Assembly (NCBI RefSeq): GCF_012489685.1
Contig: NC_080041.1
Span: forward strand, 31,795,780-31,859,779
Source: Lotus japonicus
Lineage: Eukaryota; Streptophyta; Magnoliopsida; Fabales; Fabaceae
Direction of reading: 5' to 3'
DNA length: 64,000 nt
Numbering within the stretch: the stretch's first letter is position 1; every line of letters starts with the position of its first letter. Shown piece by piece: positions 22,615-35,931 of the stretch. Position numbers and translations under genes: made by a program. The notes under the pieces are model-generated. The model made no database searches, was not told the origin of the DNA, and was given only the letters and a program-made list of their open reading frames with translations.

Positions 22615-23044
22615 CCCCAACATCAACTTTTAGCATGTTTAGATCAGTTTCTTTCACCAGAATTAATTCTGGAACGCAGAAACTACTCGCATATGCTTCT
22701 CTGCATAATTGACAATGACTTCATAATCATTTTTAGAAGGATTTTCAACCATGCACTAGCACTTGAATGCCTGTGCAGTGCCTAAGCATGTGATCGTAAA
22801 AATGATATTTAAGAAATACAAAATTAAAGTTACAATTGAATGTAGAAAAATCAGCCTCATCTGACAAACAACCAGCCAACAAATTTTCATTTCTTTTATA
22901 TATAAAATAACAGATTAGTAGATCGACCTATCACTACCCACATTTGTACGGCCACCATCATGGACCCGAAGGCAATTCTTGCATTTCTCATGCTGCACAA
23001 GCAGCTGCAAAAGAACCGCAACATCCATAAGATTACAAAGGCTC
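22615..23044 (-). other. SEU 3' untranslated region and spacer
   Basis: Non-coding sequence after the SEU stop codon on the minus strand, reaching the hAT-like element. No other gene seen. Confidence 0.4.
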
Positions 23045-26000
23045 TCATGGAGATGGTTTCCAATCAAATTGAAGATTACTAAAACCATTAACTGCTCCTA
23101 GCCCACTAAGTAGTTGGCTTGACAAATCCTGATGATGATTTATAGCTTGGTCCCTGGCAATAGATGCCATTCCTATCCTTCCATTCATAACTGAATTATT
23201 GCCCATTGCTTGTCTCACTCCATTGGCCATACCAGATGGACCAAGACCCATTGTGCCATAACCACCAACTCCAACACCAACACCAGAATTACTGTTCATA
23301 GCCCCATTAGCAACCATGCCATTACTCGCTGGTAGAATCCCATTTACATTCTTCATGTCATTTCCAAGAGAGCCCCTACCTGCCATTCCTGCTGTGACAT
23401 TCATCTGGGAGGACATCATCATCTCATGAATGATCTTTTGGACTGAGCTCTGAGCATCGCCAGGGTCAGCTTCCCCTGAAAGAGATGTCTGCTGTTGTTG
23501 CAAGGAAATGTTAGCTGGTGAGTTTGCTGTACCAATGTGATTTGCGGGTGTTAAGGCGGGGTGAGATGTTTGAGGGTTGTTGTTAGATGCGGACGGTGTT
23601 GAAGATTGAAGGGATGGGTTTGGTTGTGCTTGTGGCATCGTACTAGAGGAACCTGGAGATGTGATCTGAACAGAACTAACTCCATACGGGCTGGTCACAT
23701 TCATAGAGTTTTGCTGTCTAGAGTTCATAGAGTTCTGGTGGAGAAGTCCAACAATGGTGCTCGTGGCAGTTGATGAAGATGCTGAATTGACAGTGTTATT
23801 TACACAAGCAACACCATTGTTAGAAGTCATTTGCAGGGAAGCAGTCTGCATAGTGTTTTGATCACCATTTGAGGTATGGGCCACCATATGCTGTTGCTGC
23901 TGCTGGGGCTGTGATTGCTGCTGCATTTGATCTTCAGACTGTTGTGCCTGACTATGTAGTCGAGATGAACCACTAGTTCTCCGAGGGAATTTAGCCAAGC
24001 TGTCTGTGAGAATGGAAGAAAAATAAAGATTTGATTAGCAGTGCCTTGAAAGGTTGGCTTCAAGGTCCCCAAATATTAATTAAAAAGTAGGATAATGTTT
24101 TTGTGGGAGTTAGTGTGAAAAACAAATTTAAATTATAGATTAAACAACTCACTTAGTTCCTATATTTTCAAGCTAGATCCAACATTGTTTTCAAAAGTTC
24201 ATAACCAATTAAATTGATGTGAATAATTCCCATAAAGTGCAAAATAATCACCACTAGAAACAGCAATAATTGATCTGAAAGGCCAATGATTAGTGAGTAG
24301 ACAGCAATACATCCTATAATACTTTTAATACTTGGTGGAAAAAAGAGCTGCATCCGATGTGCCAGTTCAAGCTGGTGTAAATTTAAGAAGAAAAAAATTA
24401 ATGATCACAACAGACTCACATGGACAGGCTTGTGACACTTTTGCAACCATGTCATTAAAAAATACATATTATATTTGCCACTTGTATCACCACATGATGA
24501 TTGATGCTTAATATTCTTCATTTAAATGTCAACATAATTATCATATGAACATTTGCATAGTTTAGAAATGATAGGGACCAGTTTAATCAGTTTTAGTTGT
24601 AGGGACCACTAAATAAGTAATATAACCTAAATTATAATATAAAGTGATAAAAGTAAAGGCTTTCCAACCCATATAAATTATATAGGTCTTGTTCAATAAG
24701 AAACGGTATATAAACATTGCAACAATAAGAAAGATAAGTTAGTGCTTTTACATAAAACATGACACTCCCTCCGTCCCAATTTATAAGCCACATTTACCTA
24801 ATTCTCTAGGATTAAGAAAAGTAGTTATTGGCAATAAATTTATAAAAAAAAAAATTAACCTCCTAGATTACTCATGAATTCCTCTCTCCAAGTTAAAAGC
24901 TTTTTAAAATTCCACTATCTCTTTCATATGAAATATGAGGGTAAACATGACAAAAAATAAATAATGCTTCATATATATTGGAGAGTGACTTATATTTTGG
25001 GACAATTTTTTTTGAGAAAATGTGACTTATAATATGGGACGGAGGGGGAGTACTGTTTTGAAACATGTTCATATCCGTTTTAACAAATGAGTGATCCACC
25101 AGTAAACAGATTATTAACTTACCCATAGGTCCAGTCTCTGTTTCTCTACTATAATCTATTAGGTCTTTCATGCTATTTACCACTTCTGATATCTGCAACA
25201 TAAACAAGAAATGAAAAAAATCATTTTGCAAGTTGACTAAACAGACCCAACTCAAAATAGTTAATTGGAAAACATACTCTCAATGAATTCATAATTTTTC
25301 TGATAACTTTTCATTTGCTTTTATTAATACAGCATCCATAGCAACGCGAAAAAAAGACTTTTCACTCTCTATGTAAAGATGAGCTCTCCCAAAAATTCCA
25401 GAAATTACTAAAAAAGCAACACTGAAAATATCGAACAATCATTTTGGGTCTGAACTCTGAAGTCCCCTCTCGGGGAAGGAGTCTATTACAAACAGTGATT
25501 CAAGAAACAATGTAGATTTATCAGTAAACTAGAATAACTTCCATATTTTGCAATCAAATTGGCACTCTTAAAAATAATGAACCAAGTAAGAATTTTTAAC
25601 CCTAAACTACCAGACGGAGATACTACCGCAGGAGCATATGATAGGATGGCTGCTACTCTAAAATTTTTATACAGAATAAATAATTTATATTACCTACATA
25701 TAAATGCTGATTTTTTTTAAAAAGATACTCGGACAGAAAAAAATGAGAATGAAAAAAAGATGATAGGGTACCTGAGCCCATAAATTATGACGAAGGGGAA
25801 TTATTGGGCCAAGTCCCAAATAGGCCTGCTATTTGGAGGGTTTATTCTAGAAAGAAAAAGAGAGGGACAGATCGGGAAATGAATTAGAGAGAGGGACAAA
25901 TTGGGAAAAGAATTAGAGAATTAGGGGTTTAAGAGAGTGAGTAGCGAGAGGTGAGAGTAGGTTAGAAATTGGTTAGTTTTGTTAGGAGGGGTTTTCTCTC

Positions 26001-29000
26001 CGGCAGGAGCAGTAGCTCTGGTTACACTGTAGCAGCTCTTGAAGCTTCTCTTTAATTCAATAATATACTGGTTCTTGTTTATTTTTACTGGTTCTAACAG
26101 AAGACAGGCAGGGAAAAGATAAACATAGAAGAAGTGACACAATGATAAATAGAGCAACTGAGTCACCAGAAAACAGAGGTTTGCTGGACGGTCAATAGCA
26201 GATAAAAAAGTCACCAAATAGCAATAGGTCACACAATAGCAGCTAAACAAACGCAGGGTACAAGTACAAGTGTGTGGATTCGCTGGATAACAGTAGGTTC
26301 TGACTGGAAAACACCATATCGTGCCTGGAACATCACCAGATGGCAAAGGGTCACCATAGTAGCAAATAAAAGAAGCAGATAGGAGACTGAGATGAGAGGG
26401 ACGAAGGGTATTCTTCCTTTTTTCCCCTGTGAGTGTTGAAATCTTGAGAGTTTTTCCTATGACTTTGGAATCATGGCCCAAAAGCATGCGATCTGCCTCA
26501 GTTTCCACCACTATAGTGGCTGCAACACTGAAATGCGATGCGATGGAGAGCTCTGTAGGGGCCATGAGTCACAACGATACAGAAGGTGCTACAGTGTGGC
26601 TATCGCAAGCAAATAACAAATATAGTGTCCAGTTCGCAATGTCTTTTCGAAAAGCATTTCAACAGCCAAGGTTACAATGGTATCAAGAAAGACACAGGAA
26701 ATTACGGCAGGCAAGGGAAGCAAGTCCTATATATGAGGCTTCTTTGTCACATTTTGAAAATTAGAAAAGCAAAGAAATGATATTTGTGCAAAACACGTAA
26801 TCTAAAGACAAATTATTCAGTGAATAATGTTTTTGATAGCTGACATGAAAGTATTTGAATCCATAGATAAAATTCAATGATTCAGAAAAACCACAAGGTC
26901 AAAAGTCTATGATGCCACTAACCTTTACAATAAAGGCATCACACGTCATACTTAACAGGCCCTTACCAAGTACAAACTTGGAAGACACTTTTTACTAAGC
27001 CAAAAACAATTAATAAAGTGACTATTCAATATTGGAATGTTAAACCTCAATTCAGGAAGATAATGATAACAATAACATAGAACATGCTCTAATCATATAA
27101 TTCATCAACGGTTGATATAGAAATAAATATTCTCGAAAGCTGAGTGTCTAACCAGTATAAAACATTAACAAGATTGTGCTTCACAGTAGATCTTACTGTA
27201 TATCTAATATACTCCCTCAAAATATGGAAGTACCTAAAGACCTAAAGCAAATTATTAGCTGACCATTGGATGGACACCTTCCTATTCTACATCTGTCAGT
27301 CCGTTTAGGTACAGTAGTTAAAGTCAAAGTAGCATTCTAGTTTCTACAGTAAAGAATGTGCCTCAACAAATAGAGCATTACCTGTAGGCACCGTACGTAT
27401 CTCTTCGTATATCCTAAATCATTAACCAATGGAACTTCTAAAGCTTTTGCCAATTGACGGGCTGATCCAACAAACCTGGAAAATCAGCAATGAAGCATAT
27501 AAAATTAGGAAAATGAACACAGATACTCTTACAAGTATAAGTGACCCCATGTTAGACTACAAATGAATCAAGATAAAGGAGTAGCACAAGCAGATATATA
27601 ATATATGCCAAGAAATTGAATAAAAAATGTTAAAAATATATTGGCAAGAAACAGCTTGGCCAAGTAGATAAAATTAAAATGGCTGTAAATCCAAGAGTCT
27701 TTCGGGATACATGCAAGAGCAGAAGAGAACAAAAGATAACCTTTAGCAATAGAAATTTATATAAGGATAGGAGAAGTGTTTTAACATCTCCAATAGTATG
27801 AGTCAAGGTTCGGTAGAATGTAGCATCCTGAGAAGTATTACATAAGCCAAAATTTGTTCCTTTATTAATTATATAGAAATTATGAATAAGATTTATAAGA
27901 AACAACTATGAAAACATCACTAAGATGCATACATAAGGGGATCCAGCAGGGTAAACCCAAAAGAAGGGACAAATACAGAACACAACAAATTGCAGAGTAT
28001 AAATTCACTGGCGAAGATGAGTAAAATGATACTTTAACGTATGAATCCCTACTCAATAGGAAAATAAGCCAAGGCCCTTTGAATGATCACAAAAGAAATA
28101 GATAATTATGAAAAGATGCTGGCTCAGAAATAAGCATGAACAACAAATGGACTCACATGTTGCAATTATTTTGTAAGTCTGGAACGGATAAATTGGAGGT
28201 TTCATTTTGAGTTAATGCCTGGTACTTTTGAGCAACTGCTCCAAGCTGACTAACCTGAATACAACAGCAAATACAATAAATAATCATAAGCACACCTTGT
28301 CTTTGGAAACAATAATCTAAAGATAAAAACAAGTATTATTTAATAAGCAACCTGAGGTATTAATAATTTTCTAGGGATGAGCTCTTCATGGCGCCTTGCA
28401 CAAAATTCCCAAGAGCATATCTGCAAAAGAAATAAACAAAAGAATGTTAATTAAGATTCCTTTTGGATATAAGGAATATCAGTATTATAAATGTACACTC
28501 AATTATTTTTTCTAAAGATGAATGTAAATATTCTTATTCATAACCTTCAGGTCTGGAGAGAAAACTATTCGAAGTTGACCATCACGAACAACACGAAGTT
28601 GCTCAAAAACACTTTCTTGTATTGCTTTTGCATAATCTAGGACAATCTGGCCGGAGGAATTATGATATTCACGAGGCATGTCAACATAAAGTAGCTCTTC
28701 TAAAGTACCACTTTCATACTTTATTTTGAAAAGCCTGGGAAGAACCTCAGCAGTTGCTTCTGGAAACGCATCAAAATCTTCAGTAAGAGGATAGTGCAGC
28801 ACAACCATAAATTTAAACTACCGGTATGCTTAAAATAAATATGATGCTAAAAACTTGATGTTATAGAGCCAAAACAAGATTAGACACAAAGTAAAACTGA
28901 AAATAACAAACAGTACTTACCAAACCCACGTCCAGGTTTGCGATTACATATCTCACAGTGCCATACATCCTGAAAAATATTTGAAAAATAAATATCTTAG

Positions 29001-30422
29001 CTTAAACTAATGCTAAGCTTCGTGAACCTAGAATTGTTGCACCTCAAATCCAATAGAATAGGTAATGGTTGCATGAGACATAATAATATGGCAATCCCAT
29101 ACCAAAATCAAGATGCTAATAAATGAGTATAGTACAATAGAGAATGGACTGTAGTCATCATTCAATAATCAAGATACTAACTCAGACTGGGTTATCCAGG
29201 CATCACAAATAGTTTATAAGGTTTTCTCTTGCAGCAGACCTGAGGGAAAACTCCAGTTGTTTGTCTTCCACTTCCATACATAGAAACACACCACTTCTTT
29301 CTGGCATTGGGAGCAAAATACTCAGTAACAAATTTCCTCCAGAAATCGATGTTGTTATCCTACATAAAACCAAGTGCAAATGAAACATTATAAGATGGAA
29401 AATATAATACCTATGAAAAAGACACTGTCAAGTATAATTATTACTTCAGGTCTATGTTGTTGCTGATACATGTAATGCGTCAGTCGCCTAGCACACATCC
29501 CAGGTTCATATGTTGGTTTCGCAGGAGACATTATCGGCATATTCTGCTGTTGAAGCTGCTGTTGTAACTGCGACCGTTGTTGAGGCATTGCCTTTAAAAG
29601 TTGTTGCTGGTGTTGTTGAATTTGCAAAAGTCTCTGTTGCTGCAAAAGATTCATCTGTGCAGCAGCTGCCTGAGAGGATTGCCTTGACATCTGGAGAAGT
29701 TGCTGCTGCTGCTGTTGTTGATGCAAAAATTGCTGATCAGAATGCTGGGGTTCCATTTTAACAGGAGCCAGCCCTCTCATTGCCTGAAGTTGTTGCGGTT
29801 CCAATTTAACTGAAGCAAGATTTCTAAATGATGGCAACTGCTGCTGCTGCCCAAACTTATCATTGTTTACCTGGGGCTCCAACTTCACCGGTCCAATACC
29901 ACCCATCCCTCCTCGAACTGATTGAAAATGCTGCTGCTGTTGTTGCTGCTGCGCGTTCAGAGTGGAAAAATCTTGCATTGACTGCTGCTGACTATGTTGG
30001 AAATTTCGAGCTTCAAGTTGTTGGGCATGTTGTTGTTCCGCCAACAGCTGATTACCAGAAGCATTTGAAAATTGCTGACCCTGACCCTGACCCTGACCCT
30101 GACCTTGACCAGATGAACCAGGGCTCACCATATTGGACTGCACAAACGGCGACGAAGGGTTGCCAAAGCTCATCCCGTTGCCAACACTGGACAACGGATC
30201 CTGCTCAGCCCTATTATCAATACCACCACGCTGGCTACTTCCCGGACCAGAGAGCCCGGAATTCGGAATTCCATTCGGGAAAGACTGGTTCAACATGGAA
30301 GTAACATTGGACATGTTGCCTAGCATGTTGTTCATGTTGTTGAACTGAGTTCTCTGCGAAACCATCTGCGGGAAGGAAGACTGGGCACCACCAATCGGAG
30401 TGGGTGGCCCCGGTGGCACCAT
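23045..30422 (-). CDS. SEU: SEUSS transcriptional co-regulator (LIM-domain-binding family)
   Basis: Orthologue of Arabidopsis SEUSS, an adaptor that joins LEUNIG-type corepressors to MADS and other transcription factors in the nucleus, with roles in flower and ovule development (family knowledge). Coding exons: 30422-29445, 29359-29240, 28969-28921, 28759-28545, 28420-28352, 28254-28157, 27475-27382, 25192-25123, 24003-23045. All keep frame and give 883 residues, against about 877 in Arabidopsis. Residues 1-306 are Gln-rich with VKLEPQ-type repeats and a GQ hexanucleotide repeat. The conserved LDB-like core spans about 307-564 (YEPGMCARRLTHYMYQQQHRPE to EVVNSMKDLIDYSRE). The tail is Q/N/S/G-rich and ends in GAVNGFSNLQFDW. 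The last acceptor is the cag at 24006-24004, not the nearer cag, because only it keeps the SLAKFPRR frame. The start ATG follows a leader intron (30444-30866). Confidence 0.96.
24765..25050. mobile_element. Stowaway-type MITE (Tc1/mariner) in SEU intron 8
   Basis: Ends CTCCCTCCGTCCCA (24765-24778) and TGGGACGGAGGGGGAG (25035-25050) are inverted repeats with the well-known Stowaway signature, followed inward by (t)tataag/cttata. The length is 286 bp with an AT-rich interior. The expected TA target duplication is present on the right (ta at 25051) and altered on the left (ac). Confidence 0.9.
25790..26565 (-). mobile_element. LTR-retroelement relic in SEU intron 7
   Basis: On the plus strand 25800-26101 has the texture of an LTR (tgggccaagtcc at the left, gagagggaca repeats, then tcaataatatactggttc and ggttctaaca at the end), followed by sequence that stays open for 214 codons on the minus strand but resembles no protein family. 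It fills much of the 2.2-kb intron 25193-27381. I give no lineage, and the orientation is uncertain. Confidence 0.35.
30079..30113 (-). repeat. Hexanucleotide repeat in SEU coding sequence
   Basis: Five to six copies of ctgacc on the plus strand encode a Gly-Gln run at about residues 104-115 of SEU. It is in frame and probably length-variable. Confidence 0.9.
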
Positions 30423-31130
30423 TCGTTCAAAACAATCACTCACCTAAACACAACAACAACAACAACTAAGTGCATTAGAAATTAGAAAATGAGTTCAAGC
30501 CTTTAACTTTCTGGTAAAAAAAATCACAATTCCACTACCCCATTGAAATGTGCAATCCTCAAACCCAATCTCTACACCACACAACAATTTTCAGATCCAA
30601 ATCATCAACCACAAACCACAAAACAGTACCCAAAAAGCCAAAACACGAAAAAAATAATCTTTTTATATATAAGAAATAACCAAAGCATTCAAAAACGTTG
30701 AAACTTGAAACTTTCAGAATCAAAAGAAGCTTCGTCGTCGAGGACCGAGTCTAAGCTCAATTGAAAATAAAATAAAAAATGAAAAAAAAAAGTGAACTAG
30801 AGTGAAACGCAGTTGAGTTCGCGGAGAAAATAGGAGCTAAAATAAAAGGGTTTGATCGAACCTTACGTGGAGCGAATTGGACGATCCATGACTGGGACGA
30901 GTTGGACTGAGCGAGAAGTTGAAATTGAAGAGAAAAGAATGTGATGGAAATTGAATTGAATTGAATGGAAGCTGTGAATTTGAATTGAGTTGAATTGAGT
31001 TGAGAAGCTTGTTACTTTCTCTCTAGGGTTTCTGCTTCTGCTACTTCTTCTTCTTCCTGTTCTGGTTCAAGGAAGAAGATTACCCAGTTGTTGTTTTGTT
31101 TCTCCTGTTTTTTTAGAGAGAGAAAGTAGG
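30423..31130 (-). promoter_or_regulatory. SEU 5' leader with intron
   Basis: On the minus strand a donor cac|gtaagg at 30866 and an acceptor tttag at 30444 define a 423-bp intron in the untranslated leader, ending 21 bp before the start codon. The 5' exon (about 31100-30867) contains tandem ttgaattgaa words and, upstream, CT-rich tracts, common in plant leaders. The transcription start is not determined. Confidence 0.6.
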
Positions 31131-31332
31131 GAGAGAGAGCCTACTGTTACTGCGGACGTCAAGGTATTATTGGATCTGGTTGAATTTTTGCTTCTTTTTC
31201 TTTCTTTTCGCTACTCTCTCTAAAGTGGATTTTTTTTGGGCTGATATTCCAAATGTTTGCACTCCAAATAAGCCTAAAACTAAAAGAGAGAAATTTGAGG
31301 AGAAATTATAGGTTTTTTTTTTAGGTGGCTGT

Positions 31333-32512
31333 TAGGGTGCAATTGCACCCTAGGTCTTGCATGGTACAAGAGGGAAAATGACTTATAATTGTGGGTAAAG
31401 GTGACTGGTAGATAGAAAAAATCAAAAATAAAGTTTATAAAATTACCCTTTTGTATTCTCTATTCTCTCTCTACCTCTCCCTCACCCATGAATCTGTTGT
31501 AGGCAAGAATGGTTCCCTCTCTCCTCCGTACCGGTGCTCTTCCGCCGTCGTGCCGCCGCAAACCGTCCTCCTCAACGGCAACCACCGTGGAACTCAAGTT
31601 TCAAGACTCACGAAATCAACAATCTGGAACCCCAACCTGGGTGTGCAGGTCGATCCCAAAGCCACCAATCTCTTGGTCGTCGTCGCTCCGCCAACCTCCT
31701 CCACCTTCCTCTCATCCTCCATCGCTTCTCGTCTCTTCCGCTAGAATACCCAGCACCATCGAAACCGTCGCGGCCACCACCCTCAAAACCCACACCTCCA
31801 TCAAAACCCAGATCCAACCCCATCGCTCAAACCCATATCCCAATCAAAACCCCATCGCAAATCCCCAACCCACCATCGCTTGAATTACCAACTTGAGTTA
31901 TGAGTTCTGTTTTGTGATTGAGGAGGAGACGAACAATAGTGGGGGTGGTGTTGTTAGATTGTCCTTGATTGTTCAATTGTTCTGGTTCCTTGATTTGATT
32001 TTCAATAAGGGAAAAGAGGAAATTGGTGGGATCTGATTTTCTTACTTTGCTTGCGTTGAGATGATGATGGGATCTACTGCAATATACCTAGACTTTTCCT
32101 TGTATGTTATTGTGATTTGGGAGGTTGCTGATGATGGTTATGGAAAAAAACAAAAATCCAGACCAAAAATTTCACAAATCGTTGGTTGATCTGTGTTAAT
32201 TTGAATTGTTTGTTATCAGCAACCTTACATAAAGTCCGGCAACGGTGATGGGTTGGTCGTGGTGACGACGGTGGAGATTCGTCGGTTGGGGGTGGCTGAG
32301 CAGCACCGCCAGACCAAGAAAAGAAAGAGAGAAGGGTAGGGGTGAGGGCATTAGAGTCAAAATCAATTTTTAATTAAAATAAATATAAATTCAATATTAC
32401 CTATCTAACAAGTTACAAGTATGGTATCTTAATGGAATATCCCATTTCTGTGGTTGTAAAGATGTCTTGCACCGGTGCATGACCCACACCCTATTGCACC
32501 TTATCCTCCACC
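31333..32512. mobile_element. Probable DNA transposon with about 40-bp imperfect terminal inverted repeats
   Basis: The left end (agggtgcaat...ggtcttgcatggtacaag, 31334-31370) is repeated inverted at the right end (cttgcaccggtgcatgaccc...attgcacctt, 32466-32501). The 1.2-kb interior is C-rich in 31500-31880, with overlapping open frames in all phases and no recognised protein. No target duplication could be fixed. It lies just upstream of the SEU leader and may contribute to its promoter. Confidence 0.45.
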
Positions 32513-33294
32513 TTTTTTTATAAGCAAAATTGTATTTAATTTTAGCACAAGGGTGCTAAACCCAATTACATGAGATAGGGGAAGTAGCCAGAAGACTACT
32601 ACCATAAGGAAATAAAAAATACATGAAAAGGAGAAAAGCATGCCGAAAACATGAAACCCAGCCACCTACTGATACACAGGGAAAAAGAGAAAAATCGTGA
32701 GCTACCCCAGCGAAGATACAGTCCAACATGGATGATCAATTACAATATAACTAGATACAAGAACTGCACCAAAAATTCCAAGCCCACCACATTCCACAGC
32801 CAAGAATTAGAGCCCTTGAACACATAACACAGGGCCACTCAAATAATGAATTTATGAACTCATGCAAACTTGACTTGTTCCAAAGCCCACTTAATCAGTT
32901 CGAGCACTGTTGAAAAATCCTGAGTTCCCCCTCTAAAAACCACCTCGTTCCGGACAAGACCAAATTGTGGGCATCCAAACAGAGAAAAACCTCGGTTCTG
33001 AGCTAAGTTCTAGCCAAACTGAAATTGCAACAGATGAGCTCGAGCATCTTCTGGTAGTACAAAAGAGTATCCAACCAACTATAACAAGCTCGCTAAATAT
33101 CCGCTGAGAAGGGGCAAGAGAACAGAAGGTGAGAGCAGGACTCAGCATGAAGGCCACATAATTTGCATAGAGCCACTTCCACGAAAGGGAGAACACCGCG
33201 CTTGAGAAGGTTTGTTGCACATGGGATCCGGTCAAAAATGCAACGCCATGCGAAAACCTTTAGAAGGGGCCACTGAGCGCCAAATGTGCTTAAT
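32513..33294 (-). pseudogene. 5'-truncated LINE tail with zinc-binding RVT domain
   Basis: Minus-strand translation from 33290 gives PLLKVFAWRCIFDRIP, LLKRGVLPFVEVALCKLCGL and HLLFSCPFSADI, the zf-RVT region at the end of plant LINE ORF2. A TAG stands where a Trp codon is usual. Then RNEVVFRGGTQD and a normal stop near 32870. The 3' untranslated part has the LINE-typical gggtgctaaaccc (32549-32561), and the element ends at a T-tract (32514-32520), its A-tail. The 5' part of the element is absent, the usual result of incomplete reverse transcription. Confidence 0.75.
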
Positions 33295-34120
33295 AAGTAA
33301 GATAAGGGAATTCTAGGGTGGACTATTAATATTTTGATTCAACGTTGAATCATCGGTTAAACACCGTTGGATGTTAAATTTTAAGAATATTCTTTGATTA
33401 AGGGTGTATGAGTAATAAAATGGTATAAAATGTTAATACAAGTTTAGGACATGTCTCCCTTCCAACAGGTGTCACAAGCCAGGTTGTTACTGGCAAGATA
33501 CACAGTGACTTCAGCCACTAGAGCTCCGAGATGTCGCCATCCACTCGGTCACTGGAGCTCTGAGCTCACTGACTGTGGCAAAGGCCATAGATGAACCCTC
33601 TCCAAACCAGCCACCAACACATGCTAAAAACCACCTACACCATACCTCCTTCCAACTTTCCAAGCCCCAAAACCAACGTTCATGTTGTTGTCGTTACCAC
33701 CTCTGACACTGTGCAATCGACCTAGCCCCCATGTCGTTGTCGTAGAAACCCACCTCACACTTGTCGTCGCTCAACTCAAATTCGCAAACTACATACCGTA
33801 AACGTCAGAACACAAACCCCAAACCTCGTTACATAGACCCCGGACTGTAGCCAACCTCACTCGCATTGTCCCAAAACTCAAACCACCATTATCTCGACCT
33901 CCAACCACAATTCCATGCCTTGTAACAAACCTCCCCGTAACCTCCACTGAAATACCAACAAGACCCTCCTACCTTACATCGCGAAATCCCACGTCAAAAC
34001 TACTTCACCACCATGATCTCATCCTTCCACTGAGTTCTAATCGTCAACCACCCCCATCCCCCAGAGAGACGCACCCAAGGACACTGAAGACTAGACGAGA
34101 TGGGACCCGCCAAGGGCGAA
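33295..34120. other. Non-coding stretch, C-rich in the second half
   Basis: From about 33500 the plus strand is rich in C and A with no long frame. It may be part of an old retroelement leading into the LTR-like segment at 34120. No protein similarity recognised. Confidence 0.3.
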
Positions 34121-34380
34121 GGAAAAGGCTCAGATAGACTAGGGTCATGCTTAGTGTGATCGCCAGTGGCGGTTTAGACGTGTCAAGAAATTCGGCCGAG
34201 AATGTTAAGGCCCAACTAGCCCATTAGTGATAGGATTAGGGTTTTGTGTGACCTCCCTATAAAAGGGGAATTTATGACCATTGTAAAAGATCTTTTGGCA
34301 TTTATCTAAAAAGGATTAGGTTATTACATCACCCTTGCTCTGCTAGGGTTTGGGGCCTATACCCTTCTTGAGTGTTCATT
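34120..34380 (+). mobile_element. LTR-like segment related to 18870-19165
   Basis: Contains ctataaaagggg (about 34258), then attaggttattaca (about 34315) and ctctgctagggtttg (about 34339). These align in order and spacing with ataaaaggg, gttaggttattaca and ttctgctaaggattt at 19041-19140. Both look like the promoter-R part of one LTR family. No internal region is attached. Confidence 0.35.
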
Positions 34381-35931
34381 CCAGAACAGTTACTACTCAC
34401 ACAACGATTCTTTCCCCGTGTGTTAAGGACAATAAAGAAAACCCATTTTGATTTTTTCCTATCTCTTTTAGCATGAAGCCTTGCTTTTGTGGCGGAGCAA
34501 AAAATGAATGACGAGAAAGAGGATGAGAGCAGCAGTCGATGGTCAAGTGGCGATGGAGATGGTGGGAGAATGGAGGGCATCAAAGGTTTGTGTTTGAAGT
34601 GATTTCAGATATTTTCTTATAGCAAATTACCCAATAGGCCCTTGGTCCATCAGTGGACCATTTAAAAAAGAGTCCATCCTATAATTTCCCTAACATAGAT
34701 ATAAAGTAAGAAAAAAATTAAAGAAAGATAGAAAAAAGTGGGTACATGCAAATAAGATAGTAGGAAGAAAAAGAGAAAAGAAAGTGAAATATAGATTTTT
34801 ATAACCACAAGGTTAATCATATTTAAGCTGAATAAACTATTATAGGTTGACACTAAATAATGGGTACTCACAATGGTAAAAAAATTGTTCATGTGAAATT
34901 TTCCAATCCAACTAGTAACACAAACATAATTCAATGGCTGAATTTAAGAGATTCTCTCAATTCAAAATGTCATTAGAGAGAATCTCATCCACCCCAATGT
35001 CAATTGATATTTCTCTTTATAATTGATATATTTTTAAAATAGCCAATATACATCTCTTAATTATCGAAGTTTATTGTTTTTATAAAAAAAATCAACTTGA
35101 AGTGTCCGAGCTCGACCCCCCGCTTGTACGAATCATGGCTTCGCTCATGGGGCTTACATTCTTATATTACTTTTAGCAACATAGTGAATTTTCTCTAGTT
35201 TGCGTGTGTATTTTTAATGCAACAAGTTTTTCACGTCGTTGTTAGAGACCAGGATTGAACAACTAGGTTTAGGAAAATAGATTTAGTTTTTTTTTTTTGT
35301 TTCCCCCTCTGTTAAGGTTTTATGTCGCAATGCAAGTTTAACATCATGCTTGAAGCACACACTTGTTTGCTCTTGATTTTTTTTAAAAGGGTTAAATATA
35401 TTTTTGCTCCCCAACAGATTCACTTGCATCTTAAATTGTCCCTATAATATTTTTACACAGTTTTTAACTTTTTATCCATGAGAAAAAAAATGTGTTTTAA
35501 ATAAGGACCTCATATGTGTCAATTTTTTTAATTCAAAATATTTTCCACATGTGCATTCGTTAATCATACATACATACCCCTTAAAACATTACTCTTTTTC
35601 ACATCAATTTTGGTTTCTCTCTTCCCCTTTCCAGGCACCACCTAATCTCCATAACCTCCTCAAAACCTTCCCCCCACCTCCCCTTCCCCTCCCCCTTCCC
35701 CTTTAAAGAGTGATAATAGACTCGATCTAATTTTTTGTGGCACCAAAGCCCATTAAAAAAGTTATCATCTGCAACTTTTCAAACTCTTAAGTTTATTTTA
35801 CTTTACTTGTGAATTCTAATCTGAAAAAGATTAAGAATCAATGAGTCAATGACTTCACATTGTTCATTTTTCAGCAAAACCTTAAATCCAAATTCTTGTT
35901 TCAGGAAAATGTTAGATGAGAAAACTAAGCA
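34381..35931. other. Intergenic DNA without a gene
   Basis: AT-rich, with scattered short frames. A GC-richer island at about 35100-35160 (gtgtccgagctcgacccccc) may be a repeat edge. Nothing else identified. Confidence 0.3.

Noticed and set aside
25921..26565. Open frame of 214 codons on the minus strand
   Set aside because: It lies inside an SEU intron and over an LTR-like sequence, and the product, rich in Cys, Leu and Tyr, matches no family. I treat it as chance.
29510..30348. Plus-strand Ala/Val-rich and Asp-Pro-rich frames
   Set aside because: They are antisense shadows of the CAG-rich first coding exon of SEU.
31451..31896. Overlapping Pro/Ser-rich frames in all three plus phases
   Set aside because: All phases are open because of C-rich composition, with no preferred frame or domain.
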